A program made the translations under genes and the position numbers. DNA of 64,000 bases from Streptomyces peucetius (GTDB lineage Bacteria > Actinomycetota > Actinomycetes > Streptomycetales > Streptomycetaceae), in the NCBI RefSeq assembly GCF_025854275.1, contig NZ_CP107567.1, positions 3,348,001 through 3,412,000 on the forward strand, written 5' to 3'. Position 1 is the stretch's first letter, and the number at the start of each line of letters is the position of its first letter. Below are positions 36,454 through 46,600 of the stretch, piece after piece. The notes under the pieces are model-generated. The model was not told where the DNA came from and made no database searches. It worked only from the letters and a program-made list of their open reading frames with translations.

Positions 36454-39051
36454 TCACTCCGGCAGCAGCGGCAGCAGCTCCGGGAGGTGCCCGTCGGACG
36501 CGCGCGCCGTGTCCTGCCGCTCGGCCGGGACCTCGCCGTACAGGGTCGTACGCGGCTTCGCCGGACGGCCGGCGGCCTCCGCGATGGCGGTGAGGTCGCG
36601 GACGGAGCGGTACGAGCCGTAGCCGGAGCCGGCCATCCGGGAGATGGTCTCCTCCATCAGGGTGCCGCCGAGGTCGTTGGCCCCGGAGCGGAGCATCTCC
36701 GCCGCGCCCTTGGTGCCGAGCTTCACCCAGCTGGTCTGGATGTTGGTGATGTGCGGGTGGAGGAGGAGGCGGGCCATCGCGGTGACCGCCCTGTTGTCGC
36801 GGGTGGTCGGGCCCGGCCGGGCGATGCCGGCCAGATACACGGGCGCGTTGGTGTGGATGAAGGGCAGCGTCACGAACTCGGTGAAGCCGCCGGTCTCCTG
36901 CTGGATCCCGGCGAGCGTACGGAAATGGCCGAGCCAGTGCCGGGGCTGGTCCACATGGCCGTACATCATCGTGGACGAGGACCGGATGCCCAGTTCGTGC
37001 GCGGTCCTCACCACCTCGATCCACGTGGCGGTGGGCAGCTTGCCCTTGGTGAGCACCCAGCGGACCTCGTCGTCGAGGATCTCCGCGGCCGTGCCCGGGA
37101 TCGAGTCGAGGCCCGCCTCCTTCGCCGCCGTCAGCCACTCGCGGATCGACATCCCGGTACGCGAGGCGCCGTTGACGACCTCCATGGGCGAGAAGGCGTG
37201 CACATGCATGCCCGGCACGCGTTCCTTGACGGCGCGCGCGATGTCGAAGTACGCGGTGCCGGGCAGGTCGGGGTGGATGCCGCCCTGCATGCACACCTCG
37301 ACGGCGCCGACGTCCCACGCCTGCTCGGCCCGGTCCGCGACCTGGCCGAGCGAGAGCGAATAGGCGTCGGCGTCGCTGCGCCGCTGGGCGAAGGCGCAGA
37401 AACGGCAGCCGGTGTAGCAGACGTTGGTGAAGTTGATGTTCCGCGTGACGATGTAGGTGACGTCGTCGCCGACGACGTCACGTCGCAGCTCGTCGGCGAT
37501 GCGGGTCAGCGCGTCGAGGGCGGGGCCGTCGGCGTGCAGGAGTGCGAGGGCCTCGTCGTCCGTGAGCCGGGTGGGATCGTCGGCGGCGGTGCCGAGGGCA
37601 GCCTTCAGGTCCGTGTCGATGCGCTGCGGCACCATGCCGGGCGCGGCGGCCTCGCGGAGCGCGTCCCAGTCGCCGTAGACGTGGTCGAAGTCGTCACGGC
37701 GGTCGTGGGTGCGGCCGTCGGTGTCGATGGTCCGGTGCAGGTCCGTGCGGCCGGTGGCGGTGAAGCCCTCGTCGGGCTCCTGCCACGGCAGGCCGGCCGG
37801 GAACGCGTCCGTCTTCGCGAGACCGGTCTCCGCGTCGGCCAGTGCCCGTACGTGCGGCAGCACCCGCGGGTCGAGCCACGGCTCGCCGCGCCGCACGAAC
37901 TCCGGGTACACGCAGAGACGTTCGCGCAGCTCGAACCCCTCGGCGGCGGACCGCGCCGCGAGCTCGTCGATCTGCGGCCAGGGCCGTTCGGGGTTGACGT
38001 GGTCGGGGGTCAGCGGGGACACGCCGCCCCAGTCGTCGATCCCGGCGCGGATGAGCCGTCCGTACTCGGCGTCCACCAGGTTCGGCGGGGCCTGGAGACA
38101 GGCGGAGGGCCCCATGATGTGCCGGGCCACGGCCACGGTGGCGACGAGTTCGTCGAGCTCGGCGTCCGGCATGCCCCGCATGACCGTGTCCGGCTTGGCA
38201 CGGAAGTTCTGCAGGATCAGCTCCTGGATCGCGTGGTACGCGCGGGAGACGCGGCGCAGCGCGAACAGCGACTCGGCCCGCTCCTCGTACGTCTCGCCGA
38301 TCCCGATGAGCAGCCCGCTCGTGAACGGCACCGAGCTGCGTCCCGCGTCCTCCAGCACCCGCAGCCGCACAGCCGGCTCCTTGTCGGGCGAGCCGTGGTG
38401 CGGGCCGCCCGGCTCGGACCACAGCCGGGTCGCGGTCGTCTCCAGCATCATGCCCATGGACGGCGCGACGGGCTTCAGCCGCTGGAAGTCGGTCCAGGAC
38501 AGCACCCCGGGGTTGAGGTGGGGCAGCAGCCCGGTCTCCTCCAGGATCCGGATCGACATGGCCCGTACGTACGCGATCGTGTCGTCGTACCCGTGCGAGT
38601 CGAGCCATTCGCGGGCCTCGGGCCAGCGGTCCTCGGGCTTGTCCCCGAGCGTGATCAGCGCTTCCTTGCAGCCGGCCGCCGCTCCGCGCCGGGCGATCTC
38701 CAGCACCTCGTCCGGCGACATGAACGCCCCGTGGCCCGCGCGCCGGAGCTTGCCGGGGACGGTCGCGAAGGTGCAGTAGTGGCACTTGTCCCGGCACAGG
38801 CGGGTGAGCGGGACGAACACGCTCTTCGAGTACGTGATGACCCCGGCGCGCCCGGCGGCCTCCAGCCCCGCGTCCCGCACGCGCGCGGCGGACGCCGCCA
38901 GGTCCTCCAGGTCGGCCCCCCGCGCCTGCAACAGCACGGCGGCCTCGGCCACATCGAGCGCGACCCCGTCCCTGGCCCGCTTCAGCGCGCGGCGCATCGC
39001 ATTCTCTGTGGGCCGTACTGAAGAACTTGGTCCGCCCTGGTGATCGGTCAT
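36454..39051 (-). CDS. fbiC: FO synthase, fused CofG-CofH (7,8-didemethyl-8-hydroxy-5-deazariboflavin synthase)
   Basis: 865 residues from ATG 39051. Two radical-SAM halves: the CofG-like half has C86-x3-C90-x2-C93 in [11 protein letters not shown], and the CofH-like half C545-x3-C549-x2-C552 in [11 protein letters not shown]. Each binds a 4Fe-4S cluster and SAM. Together they join tyrosine with the riboflavin precursor 5-amino-6-ribitylamino-uracil to make FO, the chromophore of cofactor F420. Both halves keep the barrel features ([41 protein letters not shown]). Full length for the actinobacterial fusion. LLM-class oxidoreductases in this window are possible F420 users. Confidence 0.96.
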   Translation of the reverse strand: MTDHQGGPSSSVRPTENAMRRALKRARDGVALDVAEAAVLLQARGADLEDLAASAARVRDAGLEAAGRAGVITYSKSVFVPLTRLCRDKCHYCTFATVPGKLRRAGHGAFMSPDEVLEIARRGAAAGCKEALITLGDKPEDRWPEAREWLDSHGYDDTIAYVRAMSIRILEETGLLPHLNPGVLSWTDFQRLKPVAPSMGMMLETTATRLWSEPGGPHHGSPDKEPAVRLRVLEDAGRSSVPFTSGLLIGIGETYEERAESLFALRRVSRAYHAIQELILQNFRAKPDTVMRGMPDAELDELVATVAVARHIMGPSACLQAPPNLVDAEYGRLIRAGIDDWGGVSPLTPDHVNPERPWPQIDELAARSAAEGFELRERLCVYPEFVRRGEPWLDPRVLPHVRALADAETGLAKTDAFPAGLPWQEPDEGFTATGRTDLHRTIDTDGRTHDRRDDFDHVYGDWDALREAAAPGMVPQRIDTDLKAALGTAADDPTRLTDDEALALLHADGPALDALTRIADELRRDVVGDDVTYIVTRNINFTNVCYTGCRFCAFAQRRSDADAYSLSLGQVADRAEQAWDVGAVEVCMQGGIHPDLPGTAYFDIARAVKERVPGMHVHAFSPMEVVNGASRTGMSIREWLTAAKEAGLDSIPGTAAEILDDEVRWVLTKGKLPTATWIEVVRTAHELGIRSSSTMMYGHVDQPRHWLGHFRTLAGIQQETGGFTEFVTLPFIHTNAPVYLAGIARPGPTTRDNRAVTAMARLLLHPHITNIQTSWVKLGTKGAAEMLRSGANDLGGTLMEETISRMAGSGYGSYRSVRDLTAIAEAAGRPAKPRTTLYGEVPAERQDTARASDGHLPELLPLLPE

Positions 39052-39266
39052 GCGTCGAGCATACGAGCGGCCGCCGACGCCCCGGCCGGGACCGTACGGA
39101 GTCGGCCGGGTACCGGCGTCGCGTCCAGGCCGTTCCGGCCGTTCACCCTAACCAGCGTATTCACGCCCCGGCCCGTGGCGAAAGCCGCAGGTGAGGAAAC
39201 CATCTGGCTGGCCCGTCCGACCCGGGGGGCCACCACTGTGTTTCTCTCCGCCGAAAGGTTCACAGC

Positions 39267-39689
39267 ATGCCGCTCACCGCCCGCAAGGCTCTCTAGACCA
39301 CGGTCGTTCCTGTCGCCGCTCTCGCCCTCACGCTCGGCGCGTCCTCCACCGCCCTGGCCGCGGCCGTCTCGTCGCCCGCGACGGCTTCGGCCGGGCAGCA
39401 GGCCGTCACACCGCTCGAGGCGGCCATCACGGCCGACGTGGAGGCCGTTCTCGAGGCGCGCCTCGACGTGGACGTCACGGTCGCCGCCGACGCGCGGGTC
39501 GACCTGCGGGGCATCGCCATCCGGCTGGCCGTTGCCTCCGACGCTGACGTGGAGGCCGACGCCGAAGTGGAGGCCGTCGTCGAGGCCGAGATCAAGGCCA
39601 CGCTCAAGGCCCGCGCCGGCCTCGACGTGGACCTCGACGTCGACGTCAGCATCAAGGGGGACATCAGGGCGGCGGTCGTCGTCCTCTGA
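39267..39689 (+). pseudogene. Small exported acidic protein with an amber codon in its signal peptide
   Basis: ATG 39267 (GAAAGG upstream) begins MPLTARKAL, then TAG at 39294-39296, then in the same frame TTVVPVAALALTLGASSTAL, AAAVSSPATASA and a mature part of ~95 residues to the stop at 39689. Without the amber codon this is a textbook signal peptide (basic start, hydrophobic core, Ala-rich cleavage). The mature part alternates acidic and small hydrophobic residues (ADVEADAEVEAVVEAEIKA, LDVDLDVDVSIKGD), suggesting a beta-rich surface protein. Downstream GTG 39438 could start a signal-less product. Codon bias stays coding-like on both sides, so the stop is recent, a sequencing error, or read through. 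Confidence 0.6.
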
Positions 39690-39765
39690 CGCCTCCGCGC
39701 TCCTGACGTCCATTCGCCTCCGTGAGAGCCCCTTGCTCCTCCACGGAGGCGGAGGCTGAAACCGG

Positions 39766-39824
39766 CGGCCCGAGTGCCGCTTCGGCTGCGCCCAGACGGG
39801 CGCGAAGCGGAAGCACTCGGGCCG
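39766..39824. terminator. Long imperfect hairpin after the acidic-protein gene
   Basis: CGGCCCGAGTGC...CGCTTCG (39766-39784) pairs with 39802-39824 with a 3-base bulge; the loop contains a further CGCCC/GGGCG pairing. Placed 76 bp past the stop at 39689. Confidence 0.55.
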
Positions 39825-39953
39825 CTCGGCGTCGCAGCCACCGCTTCGTACTCGTCCGGGCTCGTCGCTTGCCGGTGACGGGTACGTCACACTCCCCGCT
39901 TTGCCCGATTTTCTCGTTGCTGGTGCCAAACCCGACGTGACAGCTTCTGTTGC

Positions 39954-40469
39954 ATGCGTGGCAACGGGGATGACACATCGAGGCCTGACCGCCTCTCCAG
40001 GCTTTCGGAGTTGGCCGACTGGCCTGCTCCGGGAGTGCCGGAGGTGCCGCTCGAGGAGCAGCAGCCTGTGGACGACACGGCGAATGACACGGCACCGGTC
40101 CACGATGAAGTGTCCGCCGGACGACGTTGGTTTGCCCGGTTGCTGGGTGAGTTCCGGCGTGCGGCGGTGCTGGTGCCGTTCGATGGGCAGGGGAGTTTGT
40201 GGACGGCGGATTTCAACGGGGTGCGGTGGATCTGTGCGTTCTCCGACGAGGAGGCGCTGTCGCGGTTCGCTCGTGCTCGGGGGGATGCGGGGCGTGAGTG
40301 GGAGTACCGGACGGTGTTGGGTGCCCGGCTGTTGGATGTGATGGTGCCGATGCTGCCGGGTCCGGCGGGTGTTGCGTTGGATGCGGGCGGTGAGGAGGGC
40401 ATGTTGTTCCCGCCGGTGGCGGGGGTCGTGCCGGATGCGGTGGCGGTGGATCTCGGGGGGACGCGGTGA
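39954..40469 (+). CDS. SseB-like protein
   Basis: 171 residues from ATG 39954. After a ~50-residue acidic tail, the SseB-like domain shows LLGEFRRAAVLVPFDGQGSL, WTADFNGVRWICAFSDEEAL and VALDAGGEEGMLFPPVAGVV. SseB-like proteins in actinomycetes accompany ESX/type VII and RHS gene clusters, possibly as chaperones or adaptors. The stop overlaps the next start (GTGA at 40466), so it is translated together with the ESX-like gene and the RHS effector. Confidence 0.8.
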   Translation: MRGNGDDTSRPDRLSRLSELADWPAPGVPEVPLEEQQPVDDTANDTAPVHDEVSAGRRWFARLLGEFRRAAVLVPFDGQGSLWTADFNGVRWICAFSDEEALSRFARARGDAGREWEYRTVLGARLLDVMVPMLPGPAGVALDAGGEEGMLFPPVAGVVPDAVAVDLGGTR

Positions 40470-41113
40470 GTGGGGAGAACGCTGATCTGGTGGCGCCGCC
40501 GTCGGTGCTGGAGGAGATCGCGGCGGGTATCGAACTGGCGCACACCGAGCTGAAGGATCTCGGGATGATCGGGGAGGCGTCGGTCGGGCGTGGGTTCTCG
40601 GATCTGGCCTTGTCGGGGCTGGAGTTGGGGCACGGTGGTTTGACGTCGCAGTTCGAGACGTTCTGCGAGCGGTGGGAGTGGGGGGTTCGGGCCCTGACGC
40701 TGAAGGGCAATCTGGTGGCTCAGGCGCTGGGGTTGTCGGTCGGCTCATTCGCCGAGCAGGAGCAGTACGTCAAGGACGCGATCAAAATCGGCGTGAATTC
40801 CGTCAACGGCAATCCGCATCTGTCGGAGAACGAGGTCAAGCAGATGCGCTGGGACACCATCCGTGACCAGCACATGTGGGACAACCCGGACTGGAGCCCC
40901 GAGTCGATGGCCGAGGCGCATGCCGAGGTCGAGCAGACCTGGCGGGACACGACGTACGACGTCGAGGACGCGCTGCTCGATTCGATGGAGCGTTCCGGTG
41001 CGCTGGATCCGACGATGCGTGAGGCCATCGACGGGGAGATGAAGGACATGCTCGATCCGTCCCAGGAGACGGTGGACCTGGCCGAGCAGCCGCGGTGGGG
41101 GGAGAGGGGCTGA
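40466..41113 (+). CDS. ESX/WXG100-like partner protein of the RHS effector
   Basis: 215 residues from GTG 40466. The first ~100 residues are a helical hairpin like WXG100 proteins: VLEEIAAGIELAHTELKDLG, a turn with WEWG (residues ~70-73), and LTLKGNLVAQALGLSVGSF. The second half is hydrophilic and helical (KQMRWDTIRDQHMWDNPDW). It probably forms the secretion partner or loading factor for the RHS protein through a type VII-like route. Its stop (TGA) overlaps the ATG of the RHS gene. Confidence 0.72.
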   Translation: MSGENADLVAPPSVLEEIAAGIELAHTELKDLGMIGEASVGRGFSDLALSGLELGHGGLTSQFETFCERWEWGVRALTLKGNLVAQALGLSVGSFAEQEQYVKDAIKIGVNSVNGNPHLSENEVKQMRWDTIRDQHMWDNPDWSPESMAEAHAEVEQTWRDTTYDVEDALLDSMERSGALDPTMREAIDGEMKDMLDPSQETVDLAEQPRWGERG

Positions 41114-44100
41114 TGGCGGACTTCGGGATCATCGGCGATCTGGCGGGCAAGGCCACCGACAGGGTCGTCGACACGGTCGACGCCGGGATCGACAAGGGCA
41201 AGGAAGCCCTCGGTGAGGGTGTCGACTGGGGCACGGACAAGATCGGCGCCGGGCTGGAGAAGGTCGGGGCGGACGACTGGGCCGACTCGGTCGAGGACTG
41301 GGGTGACGAGACCGCGTCCTCAATGGGCGCGGAGGTGGGTGAGCAGCAGCTCGGTCAGAGTGAGGAGGCCGATGAGCTGATCCACGGCCGGCCGGAGAAG
41401 ATAGCCGAGTCGGTGAAGAACCTGCGGGACTTCCAGAAGGCGTTCGACCTCGTCGGCGGAGGACTGAAGAAGCTTGACGCCGGTCACTGGAAGGGTGAGG
41501 CCGCCAACGCGTTCCGGGAGAAGTTCCAGCCTCTGCCCACGGACTGGTTGCGGGCGGCCGATGCCTGCGAGGACGCCGCGAAGGCGCTGGAGACCTACTC
41601 GAAGGCGGTCACCGGCGCGCAGGGCAAGGCCCGGGAGGCGATCGCCCTCTACAAGGAGGGCGAGGCCGACTCCAAGACGGCGGTCGACGCGTACAACAAG
41701 AAGGTCGACGCCTACAACGCCGCCCGCAACGGGGACAGTCCGCTCCCGCACCCCGGTCAGTTCTCCGACCCGGGCAAGGCCAAGCGCGCCCGAGCCCGGG
41801 AGATCCTCGCCGATGCGCGCAAGGCTCGGAACGAGGCGGGGGAAACCGCGAAGAGTGCGGTCACGGCGGCCATGGCGCATGCCCCGCAGGAGCCCACCGG
41901 GCGGGAGAAGCTCAAACTCGAGTTCCTGGATCACCAACTGGCTCAGAGTGTGGAGGTCATGCACCTGGCCGGCGGCGTGGTCAAGGGCGCAGCGGGCATC
42001 GTGAACTTCGTCCGCTCCATCGCCCCGATCGACCCGTACAACCTGACCCACCCGGCCGAGTACTACAAGGGCGTCAACATGACGCTCGCCGGCATCGCCT
42101 CCACCCTCGCCAACCCCGACCGCGCCCTGAAGAACGCCTGGGACGCCGCCAAGGGCGACCCGTCCGAATTCATCGGCCGCCTCATCCCCGAACTCCTCGG
42201 AACCAAAGGCGCCGGAGCCTTGAAGACGGTGGCTCGTGCCGGGATGAAGGACGCGGCCAGCACGGGCGCGAGAACTGCTGCTCGCGAAGGCGTGGATGAC
42301 GCGGCCGCCGCCTCTCGACCGCCGGAAGCGGTCCACAGCAACGGTACCGATCCGATCGATCTCGCCACCGGCGTCATGTATCTCCCGCAGACGGACATCG
42401 TTCTGCCGGGCACCCTGCCGCTGGTTTTCCGGCGCCGTGTCGCCTCGGACTACCGGGCCGGCCGGTGGTTCGGACCGTCCTGGTCGTCCACGGCCGACCA
42501 GCGCCTGGAGATCGACTCGGAGGGCGTCGTCTTCGTCTGCGAGGACGGACTCCTCCTTGCCTACCCCCACCCGGCCCCCGGCGTTCCGGTCATGCCCAGT
42601 CACGGGCCGCGCTGGCCACTGGACCGCGACCCGGACGGCGACTACACGGTCACCGACCCGGGCACCGGCCGTACCTGGCGCTTCGCCACCCTCCAGGACG
42701 ACCAGGCGCTCCTCACTCAGATCGACGACCGCAACGGCAACTGGATCACCTTCGAGTACGACGAGACCGGCGCACCGATCTCGATCGTCCACGGTGGCGG
42801 CTACCACCTGAAGCTCACCACCGCGGACGGGCGGGTCACGGCCCTGCACCTGGCCGGGGCCACAGCCGACGGCTCGGACCAGGTGCTCCTGCGCTACGGC
42901 TACACGGACGGCCACCTCACCGACGTCGTCAACTCCTCGGGTCTGCCACTCAAGTTCGCCTACGACGACCGCGCCCGCGTCACCTCGTGGACAGACACCA
43001 ACGGCAGCCGCTACGACTACGCCTACGACGACCAGGACCGTTGCGTCGCCGAGTCCGGCGCCGCAGGCCACATGAGCCTGCGCCTCGACTACGACGGGAT
43101 CGACCCCGAGACGGGCCTGCGCACCACGACCACCACGACCGCGGCCGGTGCCGTGAGCCGGTTCGTCATCAACGACACCCACCAGGTCGTCAAGGAGATC
43201 GACGCGCTCGGCGCCGTCACCCGCTACGAGCGCGACCGTTACAACCGTCTCCTGTCCCTGACAGACCCGCTCGGCCGCACGACACGCTTCACATACGACG
43301 CCTTGGGGAACCCCACCACCGTCGCCCGCCCCGACGGCCGTGAGGCAACCGCCGAGTACAACGCCTTCGGGCTGACCGTGCGCCTGACCAACCACGACCG
43401 TACGACGGTCCGCCAGGACTACGACGAGCGCGGCAACCGCACCACCGTGACCGCCCCGAACGGGGCCGTCACCCGCTACACCTACAACGAAGCCGGCCAC
43501 CTCACCTCTGTCACCGATGCCCTCGGCAACGCCACACACATCCGCACCAACCCGGCCGGTCTCCCGGCCGAGATCACCAATCCGCTCGGCGCGACAACCC
43601 GCGTCGAGCGCGACGCGTTCGGCCGCCCCATCGCTCTCACCGACCCACTCGGCGCGACAACCCGCCTCCAGTGGACACCCGAAGGCAGACTCGCCCGCCG
43701 TACCGAGGCCGACGGCACCCAGCAGTCCTGGACGTACGACGGCGAAGGCAACTGTGTCGCCCACACCGACGCCCTCGGCCAGGTGTCCCGCTTCGAGTAC
43801 ACACACTTTGACCTGCTCTGCGCCCGCACCGGCCCCGACGGCGTGCGCTACGAGTTCACCCACGACCACGAGCTGCGCCTCACCCAGGTCCTCAACCCCC
43901 AAGGCCTGACCTGGAACTACGCGTACGACGCGGCCGGCCACCTCATATCCGAGACCGACTTCGACAACCGCACCCTCACCTACGACCGGGACGCCGCGGG
44001 TCGCCTCGTCGCACGCACCGACGCCCTGGGCCAGACGATCCGCTACGAGCGTGACGAGCTCGACCGCCTCGTACGCAAGGACGCCGCCGGGAAGGTCACC

Positions 44101-45867
44101 ACCTTCGCCTACGACTTCACGGGCCAGCTCGCCGAAGCGGTCAACGACGACGCGACGGTCACCTGGCTGCGCGACCGCCACGGCCGCCTCGTCTCCGAGA
44201 CGGTCGACGGCCGCACCATGTCGTACACCTACGACGTCCTCGGCCGCCGCACGGGACGCACCACCCCGACCGGCGCGGTCAGCACCTGGACCTACGACGC
44301 AGCCGGCCGCCGCACCTCCCTGACCACCTCCGGCCGCACCATCACCTTCGAACACGACGCCGCAGGCCAGGAGACCGCCCGCCACATCGGCGACACCGTC
44401 TCCTTCACCAACCAGTACGACCCGCTCGGCCGCCTCACCAGCCAGCACGTCACCGGACCCGCAGGCCGCAGCATCCAGCGCCGCGACTACACCTACCGCG
44501 CCGACGACAACCTCGTCGCGCTCACGGACCAGCTCTCCGGCACCCGGACGTTCGACCTCGACCCCGTCGGCCGCGTCACCGCCGTCCACGCGGTGGCCTG
44601 GACCGAGCGCTACGCCTACGACGCCGCAGGCAACCAGACCGAGGCCTCCTGGCCCGCGAGCCACCCCGGCCAGGAAGCGGTCGGCACCCGCGAATACACC
44701 GGCACCACCATCACCCGCGCCGGCACCATCCGCTACGAACACGACGCCCTCGGCCGCATCACCCTCCGCCAGAAGACCCGCCTGTCGCGCAAGCCGGACA
44801 CCTGGCGCTACGAGTGGGACGCCGAAGACCGCATGCGCTCCGTCACCACACCGGATGGGACGGTCTGGCGCTACGCATACGACGCCCTCGGCCGCCGCAC
44901 GGCGAAGCAGCGCCTTGCCGACGACGGCGCAACGGTCCTCGAACAGACCACCTTCACCTGGGACGGCATCACCCTCTGCGAGGAAACGGCGGAGAACAAG
45001 GCCATGCCTCACAGGGTGGCATTGACCTGGGAGCATGCAGGGCTGCGTCCATTGACGCAGACTGAACGCATTCTTGCGTCGGATGTCCTAGATACTTTCG
45101 ACGAACGCTTCTTCTCCATCACCACGGACCTTATCGGTACGCCCTGCGAGCTCCTGGATGAGGCCGGGGACCTCGCCTGGCGAACGCGAGCAACAATTTG
45201 GGGACCCACTGCGTGGGAAAAGACCGGCACCACATACAGCCCTCTTCGCTTCCCTGGCCAGTACTTCGACCCAGAAACTTCCCTCCATTACAATCACTTC
45301 CGACACTATGACCCTCACACAGCCCGCTACGTAACCCCGGACCCGCTGGGGCTTACCCCCGGCCCCAACCCTGAATGTTACGTATCAAAACCGACCATAG
45401 AAGCAGATCCACTCGGCCTGTCACCATGCACGCCAGGAACTAAAACAAGGAGTCCCGACGGAACGGCGCCAAGCTTCATAAGCGACGCACAAGGAGAAAT
45501 GCAGGACCTTCGTAGGATGGGACGACCTGACAATCAATTCGTTTACAGCGGTCACGGTGGAATCCACGCAGGAGACAGCACCCCACTCAGGGTCCCAGAA
45601 GGCACCTCGGTCGCGATGTACTCACGCCACGGCGAGACAATTTCTGACTCCTTGGGGAATAGGATCGAAACCGGGAAGGGAGCCAATCCCGTCGAGGTCT
45701 ACGGCCCCGGGGAACTACTTCCCGACTACACACTCTACCCCGGCAACGATCTAAACATCCAAGGAGTGCCTCGCAATCTGACGGTCGACAATCCATACTA
45801 CCTTTCGCAACTAATAGGACCCAATATGGGGCTAGTACACTGGGCAGCTTGCAGATCGGTAATCTAG
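41113..45867 (+). CDS. RHS-repeat effector with ESX-like N-terminus and Stv-type C-terminal tip
   Basis: 1584 residues from ATG 41113 (GGGGAGAGGGG upstream; overlaps the previous stop). Residues ~85-200 are a WXG-like helical domain with W-K-G near 126 and PTDWLRAADACEDAAKALE. DUF6531 follows at ~414 (DPIDLATGVMYLPQTDIVLP), then YD/RHS repeats (~530-1300) and the RHS core (GQYFDPETSLHYNHFRHYDP to TPDPLGL, ~1383-1413). The RHS shell encloses the tip until delivery. The tip (~1414-1584) has FVYSGHGGIHAGDSTPL, VAMYSRHGETISDSLGNRIE, NLNIQGVP-like DLNIQGVPRNLTV and the end GLVHWAACRSVI, the pattern of the putative adhesin/Stv domain, whose activity is not known to me. G+C and codon bias drop from about 45,000 on. 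Confidence 0.88.
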   Translation: MADFGIIGDLAGKATDRVVDTVDAGIDKGKEALGEGVDWGTDKIGAGLEKVGADDWADSVEDWGDETASSMGAEVGEQQLGQSEEADELIHGRPEKIAESVKNLRDFQKAFDLVGGGLKKLDAGHWKGEAANAFREKFQPLPTDWLRAADACEDAAKALETYSKAVTGAQGKAREAIALYKEGEADSKTAVDAYNKKVDAYNAARNGDSPLPHPGQFSDPGKAKRARAREILADARKARNEAGETAKSAVTAAMAHAPQEPTGREKLKLEFLDHQLAQSVEVMHLAGGVVKGAAGIVNFVRSIAPIDPYNLTHPAEYYKGVNMTLAGIASTLANPDRALKNAWDAAKGDPSEFIGRLIPELLGTKGAGALKTVARAGMKDAASTGARTAAREGVDDAAAASRPPEAVHSNGTDPIDLATGVMYLPQTDIVLPGTLPLVFRRRVASDYRAGRWFGPSWSSTADQRLEIDSEGVVFVCEDGLLLAYPHPAPGVPVMPSHGPRWPLDRDPDGDYTVTDPGTGRTWRFATLQDDQALLTQIDDRNGNWITFEYDETGAPISIVHGGGYHLKLTTADGRVTALHLAGATADGSDQVLLRYGYTDGHLTDVVNSSGLPLKFAYDDRARVTSWTDTNGSRYDYAYDDQDRCVAESGAAGHMSLRLDYDGIDPETGLRTTTTTTAAGAVSRFVINDTHQVVKEIDALGAVTRYERDRYNRLLSLTDPLGRTTRFTYDALGNPTTVARPDGREATAEYNAFGLTVRLTNHDRTTVRQDYDERGNRTTVTAPNGAVTRYTYNEAGHLTSVTDALGNATHIRTNPAGLPAEITNPLGATTRVERDAFGRPIALTDPLGATTRLQWTPEGRLARRTEADGTQQSWTYDGEGNCVAHTDALGQVSRFEYTHFDLLCARTGPDGVRYEFTHDHELRLTQVLNPQGLTWNYAYDAAGHLISETDFDNRTLTYDRDAAGRLVARTDALGQTIRYERDELDRLVRKDAAGKVTTFAYDFTGQLAEAVNDDATVTWLRDRHGRLVSETVDGRTMSYTYDVLGRRTGRTTPTGAVSTWTYDAAGRRTSLTTSGRTITFEHDAAGQETARHIGDTVSFTNQYDPLGRLTSQHVTGPAGRSIQRRDYTYRADDNLVALTDQLSGTRTFDLDPVGRVTAVHAVAWTERYAYDAAGNQTEASWPASHPGQEAVGTREYTGTTITRAGTIRYEHDALGRITLRQKTRLSRKPDTWRYEWDAEDRMRSVTTPDGTVWRYAYDALGRRTAKQRLADDGATVLEQTTFTWDGITLCEETAENKAMPHRVALTWEHAGLRPLTQTERILASDVLDTFDERFFSITTDLIGTPCELLDEAGDLAWRTRATIWGPTAWEKTGTTYSPLRFPGQYFDPETSLHYNHFRHYDPHTARYVTPDPLGLTPGPNPECYVSKPTIEADPLGLSPCTPGTKTRSPDGTAPSFISDAQGEMQDLRRMGRPDNQFVYSGHGGIHAGDSTPLRVPEGTSVAMYSRHGETISDSLGNRIETGKGANPVEVYGPGELLPDYTLYPGNDLNIQGVPRNLTVDNPYYLSQLIGPNMGLVHWAACRSVI

Positions 45868-45879
45868 GAAACGAATAGA

Positions 45880-46290
45880 ATGACATACTACGCGGACCTG
45901 ACTCTTTACTCATACCTCCAGGATTCGATCGATCAATCCTCTCGTATCCTCAATGTCGGTTGGCTTGAGCGGGAATATGACTACCCAAGCGGGGCGACAT
46001 CAGGTGAGTTTCGAGAGAAGTTGCTCGAGATCATCTGCGATCACTCCACAGCCAGAACACGCGGTTGGCATGCATGCTCCCTGCCGCACCCCGGAGGTGA
46101 CCTCCACTACCCATTTACGGTCGAAGTGAACGACCGAACCATCCGGCTGGGATCTGCAGAGGTACGCGTAACGACCGAGGGCGGATCGACTCTCGCGGCC
46201 CCAGACCTGATCTACCACTACGTGACGGATCACAATTACCTTCCGCCCGATCCATTCATCGAAGCAGTACTTGAAATGCGAGTAGCTTAG
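45880..46290 (+). CDS. Small putative immunity protein (DUF7919-like) of the RHS tip
   Basis: 136 residues from ATG 45880, 12 bp after the RHS stop. Pattern: MTYYADLTLYSYLQDS, ILNVGWLEREYDYPSG, TRGWHACSLPHPGGDLHYPF, IRLGSAEVRVTTEGG, LAAPDLIYHYVTDHNYLPPD. I recall this as a conserved actinobacterial small family. Position after an RHS tip and a low G+C content like that of the tip argue for a cognate immunity protein. No signal peptide, so cytosolic. Confidence 0.7.
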   Translation: MTYYADLTLYSYLQDSIDQSSRILNVGWLEREYDYPSGATSGEFREKLLEIICDHSTARTRGWHACSLPHPGGDLHYPFTVEVNDRTIRLGSAEVRVTTEGGSTLAAPDLIYHYVTDHNYLPPDPFIEAVLEMRVA

Positions 46291-46600
46291 AGTCTTCAGC
46301 GTTGCGTGGGTGCCCGCCGGCCGCTGCACCACCCGGCCGGGCTGCTCCGTCACCGGTCGGCGGAGTTGCTGCCGCCGCCGCTCCCGGCCGCGCCTCCCGC
46401 CGCCCCACGCCCGCACCCGGTCCAGACGTGCGACGCATGGGACCTCGCGTTCCGCTCAACAGGCCGGGGCTGTGCGGTGGCTGCACCGAGGCGTGCGCCG
46501 CCCCGGTCGCAGCCTGATGGCGTCCGGAGCAGGAGAGACCCGCTGCCGCTTCACGAGCGGAGGGACAAGGCGCCGCAGACCCTCCGGGACCGGGTGGCCG
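46291..46600. other. 310-bp convergent intergenic region
   Basis: No supported gene. G+C returns to the chromosomal level. A frame with CDAWDLAF and CGGCTEAC-like Cys pairs was noted, but it lacks codon bias and a start. Confidence 0.4.

Noticed and set aside
36487..39021. Plus-strand frame of 844 codons opposite fbiC
   Set aside because: Shadow; fbiC has both radical-SAM Cys motifs on the minus strand.
41320..45036. Minus-strand frame of 1238 codons opposite the RHS effector
   Set aside because: Shadow of the repeat region; Gly/Val/Arg-rich with no domain.
46302..46520. Cys-pair small ORF between the immunity gene and the LLM gene
   Set aside because: No codon bias and no ribosome-binding site; the Cys pairs fall in different frames.
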